A stretch of DNA of 64,000 nucleotides from positions 303,434,586 to 303,498,585 of the forward strand of contig OY856186.1 of assembly GCA_963693315.1 (NCBI GenBank), given 5' to 3'. This document shows, in pieces, positions 1-11,130 of this stretch (position 1 is its first letter; the number at the start of each line of letters is the position of its first letter). The position numbers were made by a program, and so were the translations under genes. The DNA comes from Diogma glabrata. Lineage: Eukaryota; Arthropoda; Insecta; Diptera; Cylindrotomidae. The notes below the pieces were generated by a model that made no database searches, was not told the DNA's origin, and saw only the letters and a list, made by a program, of their open reading frames with translations.

Positions 1-146
1 CACACATGTTCTGTGGTAGATTTGATATTTGTTTGTTGCAAAATTGGATAGATATAATTTTGCTTGTAGGTAGCTAATTTTCTTTTTAAAATTTGTTCGA
101 AATCTACCTATTTCTAGCGGATATACGTGCCGCTTGGACTTTTTTT
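1..146 (-). mobile_element. Helentron-like (HINE/DINE-type) element, 5' end, copy 1
   Basis: The sequence matches 47471-47696 on the same strand and 50803-51030 inverted, apart from a ~90-bp internal deletion near 110. Read on the minus strand it starts in the A-run at 140-146, then GTCCAAGCGGCACG, then the 12-bp subterminal motif TAGGTAGATTTC. The element continues beyond the left edge. It sits inside the coding exon of a hAT transposase. That all three copies switch to unrelated sequence at the same A/T run suggests a true terminus. Confidence 0.65.
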
Positions 147-430
147 GGTGCAACTGATTCCATTAATTTGCTTGAGTTTAAAGAAGATCCACTTTCTGAT
201 AATTGCGATGAAGTATTAACTGCAACGTGCTCCCGTCTTAAAAGGTTAATATTGTGCGCTGTTCTTAGGTGTGTATGAAGACCACTTGTACTGCCTCCAA
301 CAATTTTAATTAGCTTAGAACAGTGATTACATTTTGAAATTTGTCCATTCCTCTCACGTAGAAAATGGAACCATGGTGAAGTTTTGTCAGTAAAACTTTT
401 TTTGTGTTTCTCAAAACTATAATGATCCAT
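104..430 (-). pseudogene. hAT transposase first exon with BED zinc finger, truncated
   Basis: A 108-codon reading frame opens with Met at 430. Residues about 18-60 form a BED-type zinc finger: a P-W-F-x-F start, the CNHC pair, then HTHLRTAH giving the two histidines. BED fingers lie at the N-terminus of hAT transposases and bind the transposon ends. The Ser-rich part that follows is typical of the linker. The hAT sequence stops near residue 95 at a Lys-Lys codon pair; the last ~12 codons belong to the inserted Helentron-like element. The RNase H-like catalytic core is not present and would lie left of the window. A splice-donor-like AG|GTAGAT lies at the end of the frame but falls within the inserted element, so I do not read it as the original exon end. 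Confidence 0.7.
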
Positions 431-1022
431 AAGTATGGAAGTACAATTTGCAATTTAAACTTCTAAAAACTATTTAAAATTTCGATTAAAACCATTTAAA
501 TTAAAAAAATTGTTCCTTTTAGCTTACCTTTAAATTTAAACAAACAAATTTTCTGTTTTTTAACTAATATTGTTTAAAACAAATTGTAACACAAACACTA
601 TAACTCACTATAAGTTAAAACTCAAAATAAATTAATGCAATGTTAAGAAAACAAAACTATTCCTGTTGTGAAATAATTCGTCGCTTAACAAATTTCTAGA
701 AAAAACGGAATAAAAATGAAAGTGTGTCAATGTGTTTATGACTTGGTCCTTCATTTACATCATTTTTTATTTATTGTACTTCATTTACACTGTTGATTTT
801 GATTACCATATATTTTTAATTCAAAATTCAATAGACTAATCATACATTTGATAATAAATAAGAATATTTTATTATTAAAAAGCTATTTATTTGATATAAA
901 ATGTTTAAAAATACCGAAAATATTTTATTTTCGTATTTTAATTTTAAACACCGGTCTTTTCGAAATCAAATTTTGGTCGGGATACCGGTATTTCGAATGC
1001 CGGCATACCGGTATTGCCAACC
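431..1022 (-). mobile_element. hAT transposon 5' flank and terminus
   Basis: Upstream of the BED exon lies about 500 bp of AT-rich noncoding sequence, then a block at 980-1020 rich in CCGGTA/TACCGG motifs. On the minus strand it ends with GGGTTGGCAATACCGG, much like the GGGTTGGCAA-type ends of many hAT elements. The right limit is placed near 1022 because LINE endonuclease-related sequence begins just after. The other end is outside the window, so the 8-bp target duplication cannot be checked. Confidence 0.5.
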
Positions 1023-1024
1023 CA

Positions 1025-2170
1025 AGCTACATCCATCCAGTTTAACAGCTATAAGGAATAATGCCATCTCAAGAACAGGTCTTGTCATACATAAGCCGCT
1101 CCATTTCGCAACAATAAGTCTACTTTCCAATACGAGCTCGCAGTAGAACACAATGCAAATGAACGCGCATCTAGAACCCCCAAGTGATGTGAAAATAATG
1201 CAACTAAATTGCAACGGTCTCAAAAACAAGATCAATGGTATTATTAACTATATGTGCAGGTAAACATTATTCCAGTCGCGGTTCTTAAATCAAATTAAAT
1301 GTTAGATTAGTAATAATATCTGTGATTTTAAATTATAAGGCTTGCCTTGCCTTTACCATTCATAAAACTGTTATCTACGGTGCAACCACATTAGTAGCAG
1401 AACCGAGAATAAAATCTGGCAATACAAAGATAACTCTAGTAAATATTTATACTCCATCAGTAAGCATCAGTGATACTGGTTATAAAGCGTTCATAAGACA
1501 GTTATTTTATACCAAGGACTGTTTACTTCTCGGAGATGTGAATGCACATCCCGATCTATGGCACTCACCCCTGAACACCGATTCACGAGCCGAAATTGAT
1601 GGCTCCAACTTTGGAGTCCTCAATGAACAACAACCAAGAAGGGTATGAAATAACTCTTATTAGGGTATCAAATAACTCCTAGATGTCTCACTTGCCAGCA
1701 TGTCACTAATACCAATTGCTGAATAGAAAACCTATATATATGAAAATTGCATTGGGATCAGACAATGTGCCGATGAAAATCACCTTAAGCCGTTTCTTAA
1801 ACGAAATAAAATCCGAGAAGAGGACCTATATTAATTTTAACAAAGCTGACTAGGACAATTTACAAATTTTACTGAAATGGAATTCAGTAAGCAAGTTCTA
1901 CCACTTGACGCACTCTCTGGGGAAAACCAATTCAGAGAAATTTTCTAATTATAATAGATCTCGCTTAATTCCATCCGCTAGAATGTAAAAGGTTAAACCA
2001 AACTTCCAACAGGAAGTTTCTGTTCTTTCCACTCAAAGAGATGACATCCACAAGGCTGACCCTAGAGTTCTGGGCCTGATTTAGCAAATTAATAAGATAG
2101 TTGTGGAGCATAAATGTAACAAATGGAGAGATCTAGTGAATAAGCCAAGCTTTGGTACAAATGAAAGTCT
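1025..2170 (+). pseudogene. LINE endonuclease-domain remnant (R1/Jockey-like)
   Basis: Around 1190-1240 a frame reads VKIMQLNCNGLKNKI, the usual start of the apurinic-type endonuclease of non-LTR retrotransposons. From 1322 to 1648 a 108-codon frame continues the domain: VNIYTPSVS, then LLLGDVNAHPDLWHS, matching the GDFNAHH..W catalytic segment (Asp and Asn kept), then FGVLNE. After a frameshift near 1648, 1680-2160 shows further matches (SLASMSLIP, EWKTYM-like, RKRTYINFNKADW-like) in shifting frames with many stops. The reverse transcriptase is absent. It is an old, dead fragment. Confidence 0.65.
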
Positions 2171-3525
2171 GTAGTTCTTTGATTAATTTAAATCAATGGT
2201 TTAATAACAACAAGTTGAATTAAATCAGGATTTTAACCAATGCTTTTTGGCTTTTCATAGGTTCTAAATTTTTAAAAAAGGACTTCAAATTTAGTCACTG
2301 ACATTCGAACGAAGCCATGGATGCAGTCGTTTGGTTCAGCCAAAATATTGTAAAAAATATTTTTCAATATTTTGTTAAAATATAATAAATTTATTACATA
2401 ATAAATAACACTCGTATAGTACACCAGCGCAGCAGCCACAATCCCCATCTCTAATAGCTTTATCAAAAAATCAAATATTTATTATACACACTTTAAACAC
2501 AGGTGATACCATACCACTACTAAACAAATTTGTTAACGAGCTAATATGTTAGTGCGATAATTTTTTATCGTGATAATTATAGTGTCATAATTTAAAGTGT
2601 GATAATATTAGCGCCATAATTTGTTTGCGCGCGATTGGTAGCCTAGCTTAGTGTGTTAATTAATGCACTAATGCATGATAGACGGTAACGTAGGTGTGAC
2701 CGCAACATTTGTGTAAATGCTTCTTTTTAATAATTATAACTTACAAAAAAACGACAATTGATGTGACACTACCTGACATTTCTCACTCAAACTATCCCTC
2801 ATAATCCAGAAAACTTCTTTTAAAAAACCGCGTAAACACTTCTTTTCTTAACAAGATTTTGTGAGTAAACATAACTTAATCTACAACAAGCTAGAATTTA
2901 CCAACTGTTTCCATTAGTAATTATTCGTCAGTGGCCAATTATTGTGAAAAACAACAATTAATATGCAACATATTTTTCCCGAACTGTTAGTTCGGAGTAG
3001 CTGAAGCTGCATTTACTCATTAGAAATAATAATAATAATAATAATAATGTCCAATTTCATGTTCAAATACATTTTATGTTATTTGTTATCCTAATAACTC
3101 ATGTTACATGTAAAATGTTTGTTTAGTCTAAAAAGTTTCCCATTACATGTTTGTTAACATGCATACCGACTTTTTAAACACTTTTAATACAATGATCAAG
3201 GTCTTGCTGTCACATTCAGATACCAACCATTGATTTGATCCTACATTCAAATTTACTTCTCTTTACCACTTAAAATAAACGTTTTTAAGCAAAATTGTAC
3301 GCAACATTTTTTGTCACACTTAGTGATTTTTTTAACACTTCCGGTACAATTATCATCTCCATCCATTCCGGTACAATTATCATCTCCATCCATCATCTCT
3401 CGAAACATATTGTTAGAAATATACATTTTGAAATCGGTTCAGTAGTTTTCTAGTTTTTGTCGTCCATTATGAACCGGCTGGTAAACGGACATTTGTTTTC
3501 TAATTTAAAATAGTTATGACCTAAA
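2171..3525. other. Noncoding AT-rich stretch with two small tandem repeats
   Basis: No credible gene is visible. 3025-3049 is an (AAT)n microsatellite. 3339-3365 and 3366-3392 are an exact 27-bp tandem duplication beginning TTCCGGTACAAT. 2500-2640 has several loosely repeated 'ataatt/gtgcgataat' motifs. Confidence 0.5.
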
Positions 3526-4245
3526 AGTCCAGGAAAGATAGTCAAATAAGGGCAAGTATCTCGGAATGAGAGATAGTCGGCTGTAAACTTGTATAAACCT
3601 TTATTTTGGCACCCTAAATCTTGTCTCAAAACCTACTTATCGTAGGGTGTCCGCGTCTACAGATATTCCTAGGTCAAAGGTAAAAAAATCGATTTTATAC
3701 ACATTTATTGCAAATATCTCGTTTCCTATGGGCTTTATGCAATTTGTATATATAATAAATAAGGAAGAGGATTAAATTCTCTATACAACTTTTGTTAAAC
3801 ATTTTTTTATATATGGAACCATTTTTGAGATAGAGAGCAGAGCGCGCGCAGTGTTTAACTATTTAGATTATCATTCGAGGTCAACCTGTAGTCTCGATTT
3901 AAAACATGCTGTATAAAGTTTATAAACTATTGATAAATATATGATTCTAAATAATTTGCATTTTTTATTAACTATTACGTTATAGTTAATATTTTTTTCC
4001 ATAATTCAGTATCTATTCATTTAATAACACTTACCTACTCGTGTAATTATAAAGTTATTAAGGGAAATACTTTAATTATTTTTTAATTCTAATATAATTT
4101 ATACTATTTACCTCCTAACTAAATAAAAAGAAAAGAATTAAATTTTTAATTAATGTTTTTATTGAAAAATACCGTTCCATATATATATGAACGTTGAAAT
4201 TTAAAAATTGAATAATAATAATAAATAAAACTACAAGTACTAATT

Positions 4246-4647
4246 TCAATTTTCTTCTTCTTCTTCATCATTGTCTTCCAGTCGCTGTAAATTTTCAAAT
4301 TCCTCTGTGTTCTCGTCTTCAACGTCATTTGTCTGTTCTTCCAGGATTTCGGGATCTAAAGTACCATCTTCATTGATATCACTCTGATATGGTGAAGCGT
4401 TAAGACAAGCTTGCCCATAGCACTGCACGCAAGCTAAAGAGCACTGCAACCCTGCTTTCCTGCATCCACATCGCGAACCACAACCATTCTTGCAGTTGCA
4501 GAATATTGTGTTAACCAATTCCTCCGGAGCTGGTGGATTCATTGTCATAACAGGTTCCAGGACTTCATCACGCATTATCCAACCCCAATTCTGGGGTTCT
4601 AAGTCATGCCCTAACCAAGTCTGAACTTGATAATAAACACGCTTGAA
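4246..4647 (-). pseudogene. C-terminal fragment of a CXC (tesmin/TSO1-like) transposon-encoded protein
   Basis: The frame can be read from at least 4647, upstream of the first Met at 4575. It shows KRVYYQVQTWLG, a GW motif and PVMT, then a cysteine block from FCNCKNGCGSRCGCRKAGL to CYGQACLN with eleven cysteines, and a strongly acidic Glu/Asp tail to the stop. The order (QVQTWLG, WGW, P-I/V-M-T, CXC block) is that of a multi-copy arthropod protein family with a tesmin/TSO1-like CXC domain, a zinc-binding DNA-binding fold. The N-terminal bulk is missing; the centre of the TIR element is too short for it. Function beyond DNA binding is not established. Confidence 0.6.
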
Positions 4648-4774
4648 ATGGTTCCGTTATGTCAATTGTTTTGTTTCTATGCTATCTATGATTTACATAT
4701 TTTAACATGCTGACAAAAACATTAGCAGGCAAACTGGAAATTAATCGAAATATTTTACTGTCGCGGATAAAATA

Positions 4775-4912
4775 GCATCTTGTATTCGCATAGGATGATG
4801 GCAATCCTTCACTTGAATGATTCCCTCCAGTCGCTTCGCTCGTTACGGGAAATTTAATCCTCGTGAAGAATTGCCATCATTCTAAGCTCATACAAGAATT
4901 TACTATTTCCTT
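4775..4912. repeat. Imperfect hairpin with CpG-containing loop
   Basis: The arm around 4775-4822 (ending GATGATGGCAATCCTTCAC) pairs with 4862-4912 (starting GTGAAGAATTGCCATCATTC). The loop contains CAGTCGCTTCGCTCGTTACG, a CpG-rich palindromic core in otherwise AT-rich DNA. It lies in the centre of the long-TIR element. Confidence 0.6.
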
Positions 4913-5435
4913 AATAACTTTATAATTACACGAGTAGGTAAGTGTTATTAAATGAATAGATACTGAATTATTGAAAAAATATTAACTATAACGTAATAGT
5001 TAATAAAAAATGCAAATTATTTAGAATCATATATTTATCAATAATTTATAAACTTTATACAGCATGTTTTAAATCGAGACTACAGGTTGACCTCGAATGA
5101 TACTCTAAATAGTTAAACACTGCGCGCGCTCTGCTCTCTATCTCAAAAATGGTTCAATATATAAAAAAATGTTTAAACAAAAGTTGTAGAGAATTTAATT
5201 CTCTACAATATTTATTATATATACAAATAGCATAAAGCCCATAGGAAACGAGATATTTGCAATAAATGTGTATAAAATCGATTTTTTTACCTTTGACCTT
5301 GGAATATCTGTAGATGCGGACACCCTACGATAAGTAGGTTTTGAGACAAGATTTAGGGTGCCAAAATAAAGGTTTATACAAGTTTACAGCCGACTATCTC
5401 CCATTCCGAGGTGAAACCCCTAATATTCCTGGACT

Positions 5436-7814
5436 ATAATAATAATACGCAATAGAAACCATTGACCAATCAATATATTAATCGATTGTTAAACGCTATT
5501 AATTCATAACGATATCAATTAAAATTTATCAACACCAAAGTAATGCTTTGAACAAAAATAGTATATTGTGCAACAGGTGGGAAAAGTTCTTTCCCCACAT
5601 GTTTCACACTATACTTTTTCTACAACTTGCCAAAATCAACGAATACAATTCATGTAACTTAATATTTATTTTGAAAGTTATATAACCGAAACTAAAATAT
5701 ACTAAAATAATATCTAAGTATCCTACCTCTTAACAGTTATAAAAGATTTATTTAATATTGTAGTCAATGGTAAAATTTGTACAATTGTGTATGGTTAAAC
5801 CCGGAACGTCGTTTTTGTTGATTCTCCGCATACTTAAATGTATATGTGTGTGCAAAGTGCTGTGAGAAATAATATTTCTCACAGTATTAGCAATACGTGA
5901 TTTTGAGATTAAGTAAGCTGTGAGAAATACGCTATTTTTCATAGCAGGTGTAGAAAAAATACTTTTTCTACTTCAAGCTACGAAAATGTCATTTTAATAT
6001 ATAGTAAAACCTATGTGAAAGGGAAACTTTTTCTAAGTATAGTGACTGAAAATGTTCTCAGCCACTAGGACTGAAAGTAAATAAGTTTCGGTAGTCGCCT
6101 ACAGGTGGTGGTTATTTAAAGGATTGAATATTTGATTAAATATTTGAGATTTTGATCGAAACGAATCGAAACTAATCATTATATCAATTGTGTGTAATTA
6201 GTTAATTAAACTAATAATGAGTGTGTTTTTTTTTCTATATCGGAAAAATCGGAGCGATAAAATAGAATTTGTTTCAGATATATCGTATAACTTTTTTCTC
6301 CGATAATTAACTGTCAGATATAAAATATACTCTCTGAGTTCTTTCCGCCAAAAAAAAATTTATTAAATAAATAAATAAATTTTATTAAAAAATTTATTTT
6401 TATTTGTTTTTAATTGAAACTTTACCTACAATTTTTTAAATTTATATTTTAAATGATGACTTCCAGTCGGTAAAAGAAATATCTGTAATATCTGTAAAAG
6501 TTTTTAGAGAAAATATATGAACTATTTTCATTATTCATTCAAATTCATCTACTAACAACTTACAAAACGACATATCTAAATTTGACTGTGTAAAATATAA
6601 ACAATTATATATTGCATTTTTACCATTGTAAAATAATGTTATTATTGTGTTCGCCTGTTATTATTCCATCTGTAAGCGAACACAATAATGACATTATTTT
6701 ACACTGGTAAAAATGCGATATATAATTGTTTATTTTTTACACAGTCAAATTTTGATATGTCGTTTTGTAAGATTTTAGTAGATTAATTTGTAAATATTAT
6801 CATTTATATTTACATGCGTAGAAAAAATAGCGTTTTCTATACGCATGGTAAAAACGTTTTTGCGTTCCTGAACTTATTGAACACACCGTTCAGTCACGCA
6901 AAAAGAGACGTTTTCACCACTTGTATAAAAATCTTCTATTTCAGAAGAAGATTTATTAAATACAAAAATATTTGGGATAGTAAAAATAATATTACACCCT
7001 TAATTATACCTTTAATTGTTAAAATTATTGGAGTAATAACTTCTTCTCAAAACATAACAATTTGTCAACCAGTTTTTTGAATATTGCATTAATTATAACA
7101 TTAACTATGTTAATTATAAAATGAAAAGTGATTGGTGGTCATGTTTAGTTTAGTTTTAAATAAAACATGACCACTTAGAATAACAGATCGTTAAATATGA
7201 CAAATTGATTTTTGAACTTCTCTGACAGTTATGAAATCACAAAAAAATTTTATTCAACTATATACAGCTGAAGTGTAATAATTGTATGTCGGCTATAGGA
7301 ATATTGTATTTTTGTTGCTCAATTATCATGTTCTATTTTCATATCATTAAAATCAATATTTTTTGTAAAATGTCAAATATCTTGAATAATTTCCTTCCAA
7401 AAATGTTAGGTGTATTGTGTTTGTTATAAACTGTAACGTAAAGCTTAGATAAACTACACTTTTTAATTAATTTGTTAGAAATTGAAGGTATAACCACCTA
7501 TGTATCAAGCAGCAGTTGGTCATACCTTCCTATTTTGCCATGGTTTGAGGGTAAGGGTTGAAACTTTCATAATGGTGAAAATTCTAAACATGTTTGATCT
7601 ACGACATCAGCCCCATTTAAAAAAAAATAATTTCTTAATATTTTTAACAGTGAAAGCCAAAAATGTTGTGTATTTTTAGTCCATTGGTCAGTCAAATGCC
7701 CTTCCAGTTTCCAACACATATAAAACCTTTGATGTCGGATGAGCCCTTCTCTTACAGTTTTAACCTTCGGATTCTCAGAGGTGTTAGTTTATAATTTATT
7801 ATAATTAACACTAA
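5436..7814. other. Noncoding stretch with several short foldbacks
   Basis: No gene is recognisable. Short inverted repeats occur at about 5574-5635 (GTATATTGTG...CACACTATAC), 5870-5945 and 7128-7168 (GTGGTCATGTTT...AAACATGACCAC), besides the MITE listed separately. The 88-codon frame at 6814-7080 is AT-driven and matches nothing I know. Confidence 0.4.
6546..6786. repeat. Foldback MITE, ~240 bp
   Basis: Arms 6546-6650 and 6672-6786 are inverted repeats. They share TCTACTAA at the tips, ACAAAACGACATAT, GACTGTGTAAAA, AACAATTATATAT, TTTACCA and AATAATG(T/A)TATTATTGTGTTCGC next to a ~20-bp loop. No coding capacity. The superfamily is not assignable because no clear target duplication is visible. 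Confidence 0.65.
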
Positions 7815-8983
7815 GGGCCGGTTGTACAATTGCAGTTCAGCCAAGGTTCAAGCTGAAATTATGCTAAACCTGAGATTCTGTTCAGTTACGCGTTGTACAA
7901 TTGCAGTTTAGTATGAGCTTAAGCCAGGGTTCAAGTTGAGCACCCAAATTTGTTGGTTCAAGTGCGGTTCAGACGACTTTTTCAGTAGATTATGGATTTA
8001 GAAAATGAATTAACAGAAGATGAAGACATGTTAGAACTCCAAGACTTTGTTAACCGCCAGAGAAGAGGTAAAACATTTCGTCCGGGTCAGGATCATTTTG
8101 AAATATGGAATAATTCCAAGTTTATACCACGATTTAGACTTTCTAAAAATGGTGTAACATTTTTATTGGATAATATAAGAGCAGATATATAACATGCCAC
8201 AGAAAGGTTAAGTAATTTTCTGATAAATGTAAGTGTAAAGTCTAGGAAGCTACTATTAAAGATTATTTTACAGGAATTATGCAGTCTCTTCCGAGTTAAT
8301 GGTGTTTGTTACCTTAAGATAGTATGAAACAGGGTCATTTTTGCAAGTCATTGGAGATTTCACAGGTATAGACAAAGCAACGGCTTCACGGATAGTGTAT
8401 AAAGTCAATAGAAAAATATAAGCTTTACACACCATATTTATAAAAATGCCAAGAACAAAGGAAGAAATGAGTACATAGTTTGCAATTTTACAATATTGCC
8501 CGTTTTCAAAATTGAATTGGTGTTGTGGACTGTACTCATATAAAAATATCTTCTCCTGGAGGTACTAAAACTAATTTTTGGGCATTGAAATTAATAGATC
8601 TCCTATTTTTGTATCCATTGTAATTAAATGTAAGCCAAAGCACAGCTCAATTAGGTACTTGTATTAATTTTTTCTGATAAAAAATAAAACTCTCACAACA
8701 TTATAAACAAAACCATAGATATGAGAACAAAAACAAAACAAAACGCTTGACATGACATAATATCAAATACTTTATCTTTATTTTATTACTACTCGATTAC
8801 TACGATTATTACTATATTATTCATAGTTCACTGATGCCAATCGTTAAAATCGTTTTGTTTTCATGGTTCAGCTGCACTTAACTATAATTTCACTTGTACA
8901 ACCCATTGTCATTTAAACTTAAGCTCAACCTCCTATCGGGTTCTACTAAGCTTTAGCTTAAACTGCTATTGTACAACCAGCTC
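7815..8983 (+). mobile_element. PIF/Harbinger transposon, degenerate
   Basis: The left end starts GGGCCGGTTGTACAATTGCAG; the right end reads, inverted, GAGCTGGTTGTACAATAGCAG. The flanks are TAA at 7812-7814 and 8984-8986, a TWA target duplication typical of PIF/Harbinger. A second GTTGTACAATTGCAG copy lies at 7893-7907, so the subterminal motif is repeated. Inside is a broken HARBI1-like transposase. At 1.17 kb it is shorter than an autonomous element. Confidence 0.85.
7992..8600 (+). pseudogene. HARBI1-like transposase, frameshifted
   Basis: The first 66 codons from Met at 7992 end with FIPRFRLSKNGVTFLLDNI, the conserved N-terminal region of Harbinger transposases, then a stop. Later segments in other frames read FLQVIGDFTGIDKATASRIV (helix-turn-helix region) near 8340-8400 and GVVDCTHIKISSPGG near 8523-8567. 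The latter contains the first catalytic Asp of the DDE nuclease (VD-C-T-H-I). The remaining catalytic residues are deleted: the sequence goes to the right TIR within ~300 bp. Several stops and frameshifts make it non-functional. Confidence 0.8.
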
Positions 8984-8986
8984 TAA

Positions 8987-9479
8987 ACATGCTTAACTTC
9001 ATTTTTTAACTTCATGTTTTAACTTCATTTTAAAAAAACCACAAGTTTGAATTTTTAAAAAAATTTCGGACCACCCTGTTCTCAAACTAAACACTTCAAT
9101 AATGTTCATAAAACACAGTTATTTTTTATTTCACCTTTACTACTATACTATATATTCCAAGTATGAAGTCGATAAAAGCGAATCGTGCCCTATCTGCGAA
9201 AAATCATACCCTCGAAATTCGTTAGAGAGCGCCTCATCGTGTTATAGAACATTGAAAGTTCATACCACCGAATTTCATATCATCGAATGGTTTTGAAATT
9301 GAATACATCGAAAAATCACATCACCGAAAATCATATAATCAAATATTTAATTCATAAAATCGAAAAATCATTTGATCGAAATATACAGAGTAAATGCCTT
9401 ACTCAGTTCTTATGTTGAATTGTAAATTCAAATGTCAGATAGCCACAGTATATATTAATTATTATTATATTGATTTATC
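8987..9479. repeat. TCGAAA-type degenerate minisatellite and flank
   Basis: From about 9225 to 9390 a degenerate ~17-20-bp motif of the form ATCATATCATCGAAA repeats about eight times. 9430-9476 (TGTCAGATAGCC...TTGATTTAT) recurs inverted at 22165-22235, so this flank of the Penelope pair and the right flank are copies of one dispersed repeat in opposite orientation. 8987-9220 shows nothing recognisable. Confidence 0.55.
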
Positions 9480-9543
9480 TTTCTTATCGTCAATGGTTTG
9501 ATTGGTAGTAAGAGTTTTACCACAAATAAAACACCAAGCCTTA
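9480..9543 (-). mobile_element. Detached 3' end of the minus-strand Penelope-like copy
   Basis: This 64-bp piece (TTTCTTATCGTCAATGG ... CCAAGCCTTA) is the inverted copy of 21813-21867 at the 3' end of the plus-strand Penelope-like copy. It was separated from the rest of its element (20202-20997) by the 10.65-kb insertion. Its last three bases, TTA, form the left target duplication. Confidence 0.8.
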
Positions 9544-11055
9544 AGGAGCCTGTAAACGAGCAACTTTTTACGGCAATGTGTGGCCGGGCAATATTGCCGG
9601 GCAATATTGCCCAAATTCAAAAACATTCCCGGCAATTTTTTCGTATTGCCCGGCAATATATTTGTATAGCTCGGCAATATTGCCGGTATTGCAACTAATG
9701 GCTGTTGATTTTTTTCATCGATCGAAAATATTAAACATTGCCCGGCAACTATTTCGATTTTTGTTGTTGTTTTTTTTATTGAATTTGAGAATGTAGTACG
9801 TTTTGAAGATTTGTTAATGTGAAAACAAAATTATTTCATATAAAAATTTGTTTGGATTAAATTAAATGGTTGGTAAAAAAAGGGATACTGAATTCGGAAA
9901 TTGTTTTGGTTGTTGTAAAATAAGAAAAAGGGTAATTTCTTTCTATTCAGATGTTATGGTTAATTAATGATTGATGAAAGGTGGGTTAATAATATTTTTT
10001 GTTGTTTTTAATGATTGTGATTGTTTTGAGAATGAGTGCACTTATTTTTGTTTATAAATCGTTTAGTATTTTGAATGGAGAATAAATATGATGGTTTTTT
10101 AGTAAAAATTTGTAAAACTACTGCAATGGAAAGCATTTCGGCTTGATGGATTAATTATTAAAGTAATTAAATTATTATTCTTTTAATGTATAAAACACCC
10201 AAGGTTTTATAAATATTTTTTGAAGTAAAACTTCTTTAGTGTTTTAAGAATTGTGCAACGGAAGTATAAAAAACGAATATAATATTCGGCAAATATACGA
10301 TACAATTCGATTATGACACACATATTTTAAATATTCACTGGTTTTTGGTGCATTATAGAAATAGTTTATTGTATTTTTCGATGCTTAAAAATTTAACAGA
10401 AATTCAATTCAAAAAACATAATTTTGAATTAAATTTAATGATTTTCAATCCGAATTTTTGGAGTATTTTCATTTAATTTAATATCAGTTTTCAAAATATT
10501 ATATGTCTGTTCCAGTTTTGTTTACAATGGATGCTTAGACTCGTAAATTAATAAAAAATGGCAGCATATTTGGCTATTTTAAAGGCAGAAAAATAAGTTG
10601 TCGCAAATCTTGGTAAATGGCAGGCATATATAATGAAATATAAGATGACAAAAAGCTCCGTTTTGAAATTTGAGCAAAATCGAATAACTGGTTGGAGCAT
10701 GTTTGGTGGATCTTTTTGGTTTGTATGGTAAAGTTATTCATTTGTTCATTTGTTATTATATTTTTTATTCACTTATGCAGTCTTTTCCTAAATGTTATAT
10801 GAGTTGGATGTGTCGATTGTAGATGGTGGTCATGGTGGTCATGGTAGTCATTGTGGTAATAGTGGTCATGGTGGTCATGGTGGTCATAGTGGTAATGGGA
10901 ATCACGGTGTTCACGATGGTCATGGTAGTTATGGTGGTCACGGTGGTCACGGTGATCGTAGTGGTCATGGTGTTCATTGTGGTCATGGTGGTCATAGTAG
11001 TCATGGTGGTCATAGTGGTCATGGTGGTCATGGTGGTCATAGTGGTGATGATGGT
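9544..11055 (+). repeat. Left TIR arm of the 10.65-kb element
   Basis: It is a near-identical inverted copy of 18580-20198, including the first ~88 nine-base-repeat codons at 10792-11055. It ends abruptly in the minisatellite, where the next base pairs (11056-11130) resemble 10150-10210 of the same arm. That points to internal rearrangement. Confidence 0.85.
10819..11055 (+). repeat. GGTCATGGT minisatellite, left arm
   Basis: The unit is 9 bp (GGTCATGGT, with variants AGT, GTT, GAT). All three forward frames are open for ~80 codons because a 9-bp repeat without stops stays open in every frame; one frame reads as Gly-His-Gly-Gly repeats. The Met-initiated frame at 10792 has a non-repetitive 10-residue start. 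Nothing else argues for a protein. Confidence 0.8.
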
Positions 11056-11130
11056 TAAATTAATTAATTATTAAAGTAATTAAATTATTATTCTTTTAAT
11101 GTTTAAAACACCTAAGGTTTTATAAATATT

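Larger units (their letters stand above)
3526..5435. mobile_element. Long-TIR DNA element carrying a CXC protein fragment
   Basis: Two arms of about 540 bp, 3526-4070 and 4901-5435, are inverted copies of each other. Both outer ends begin AGTCCAGGAA, followed inward by CTCGGAATG(A/G)GAGATAGTCG on both sides. Arm identity is high, with small indels and a few substitutions. The 830-bp centre holds the 3' part of a cysteine-rich protein frame on the minus strand and a CpG-containing hairpin. No target duplication is evident (flanks CCTAAA and ATAATA). I infer a deletion derivative of a larger autonomous element; I cannot assign the superfamily. Confidence 0.75.
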
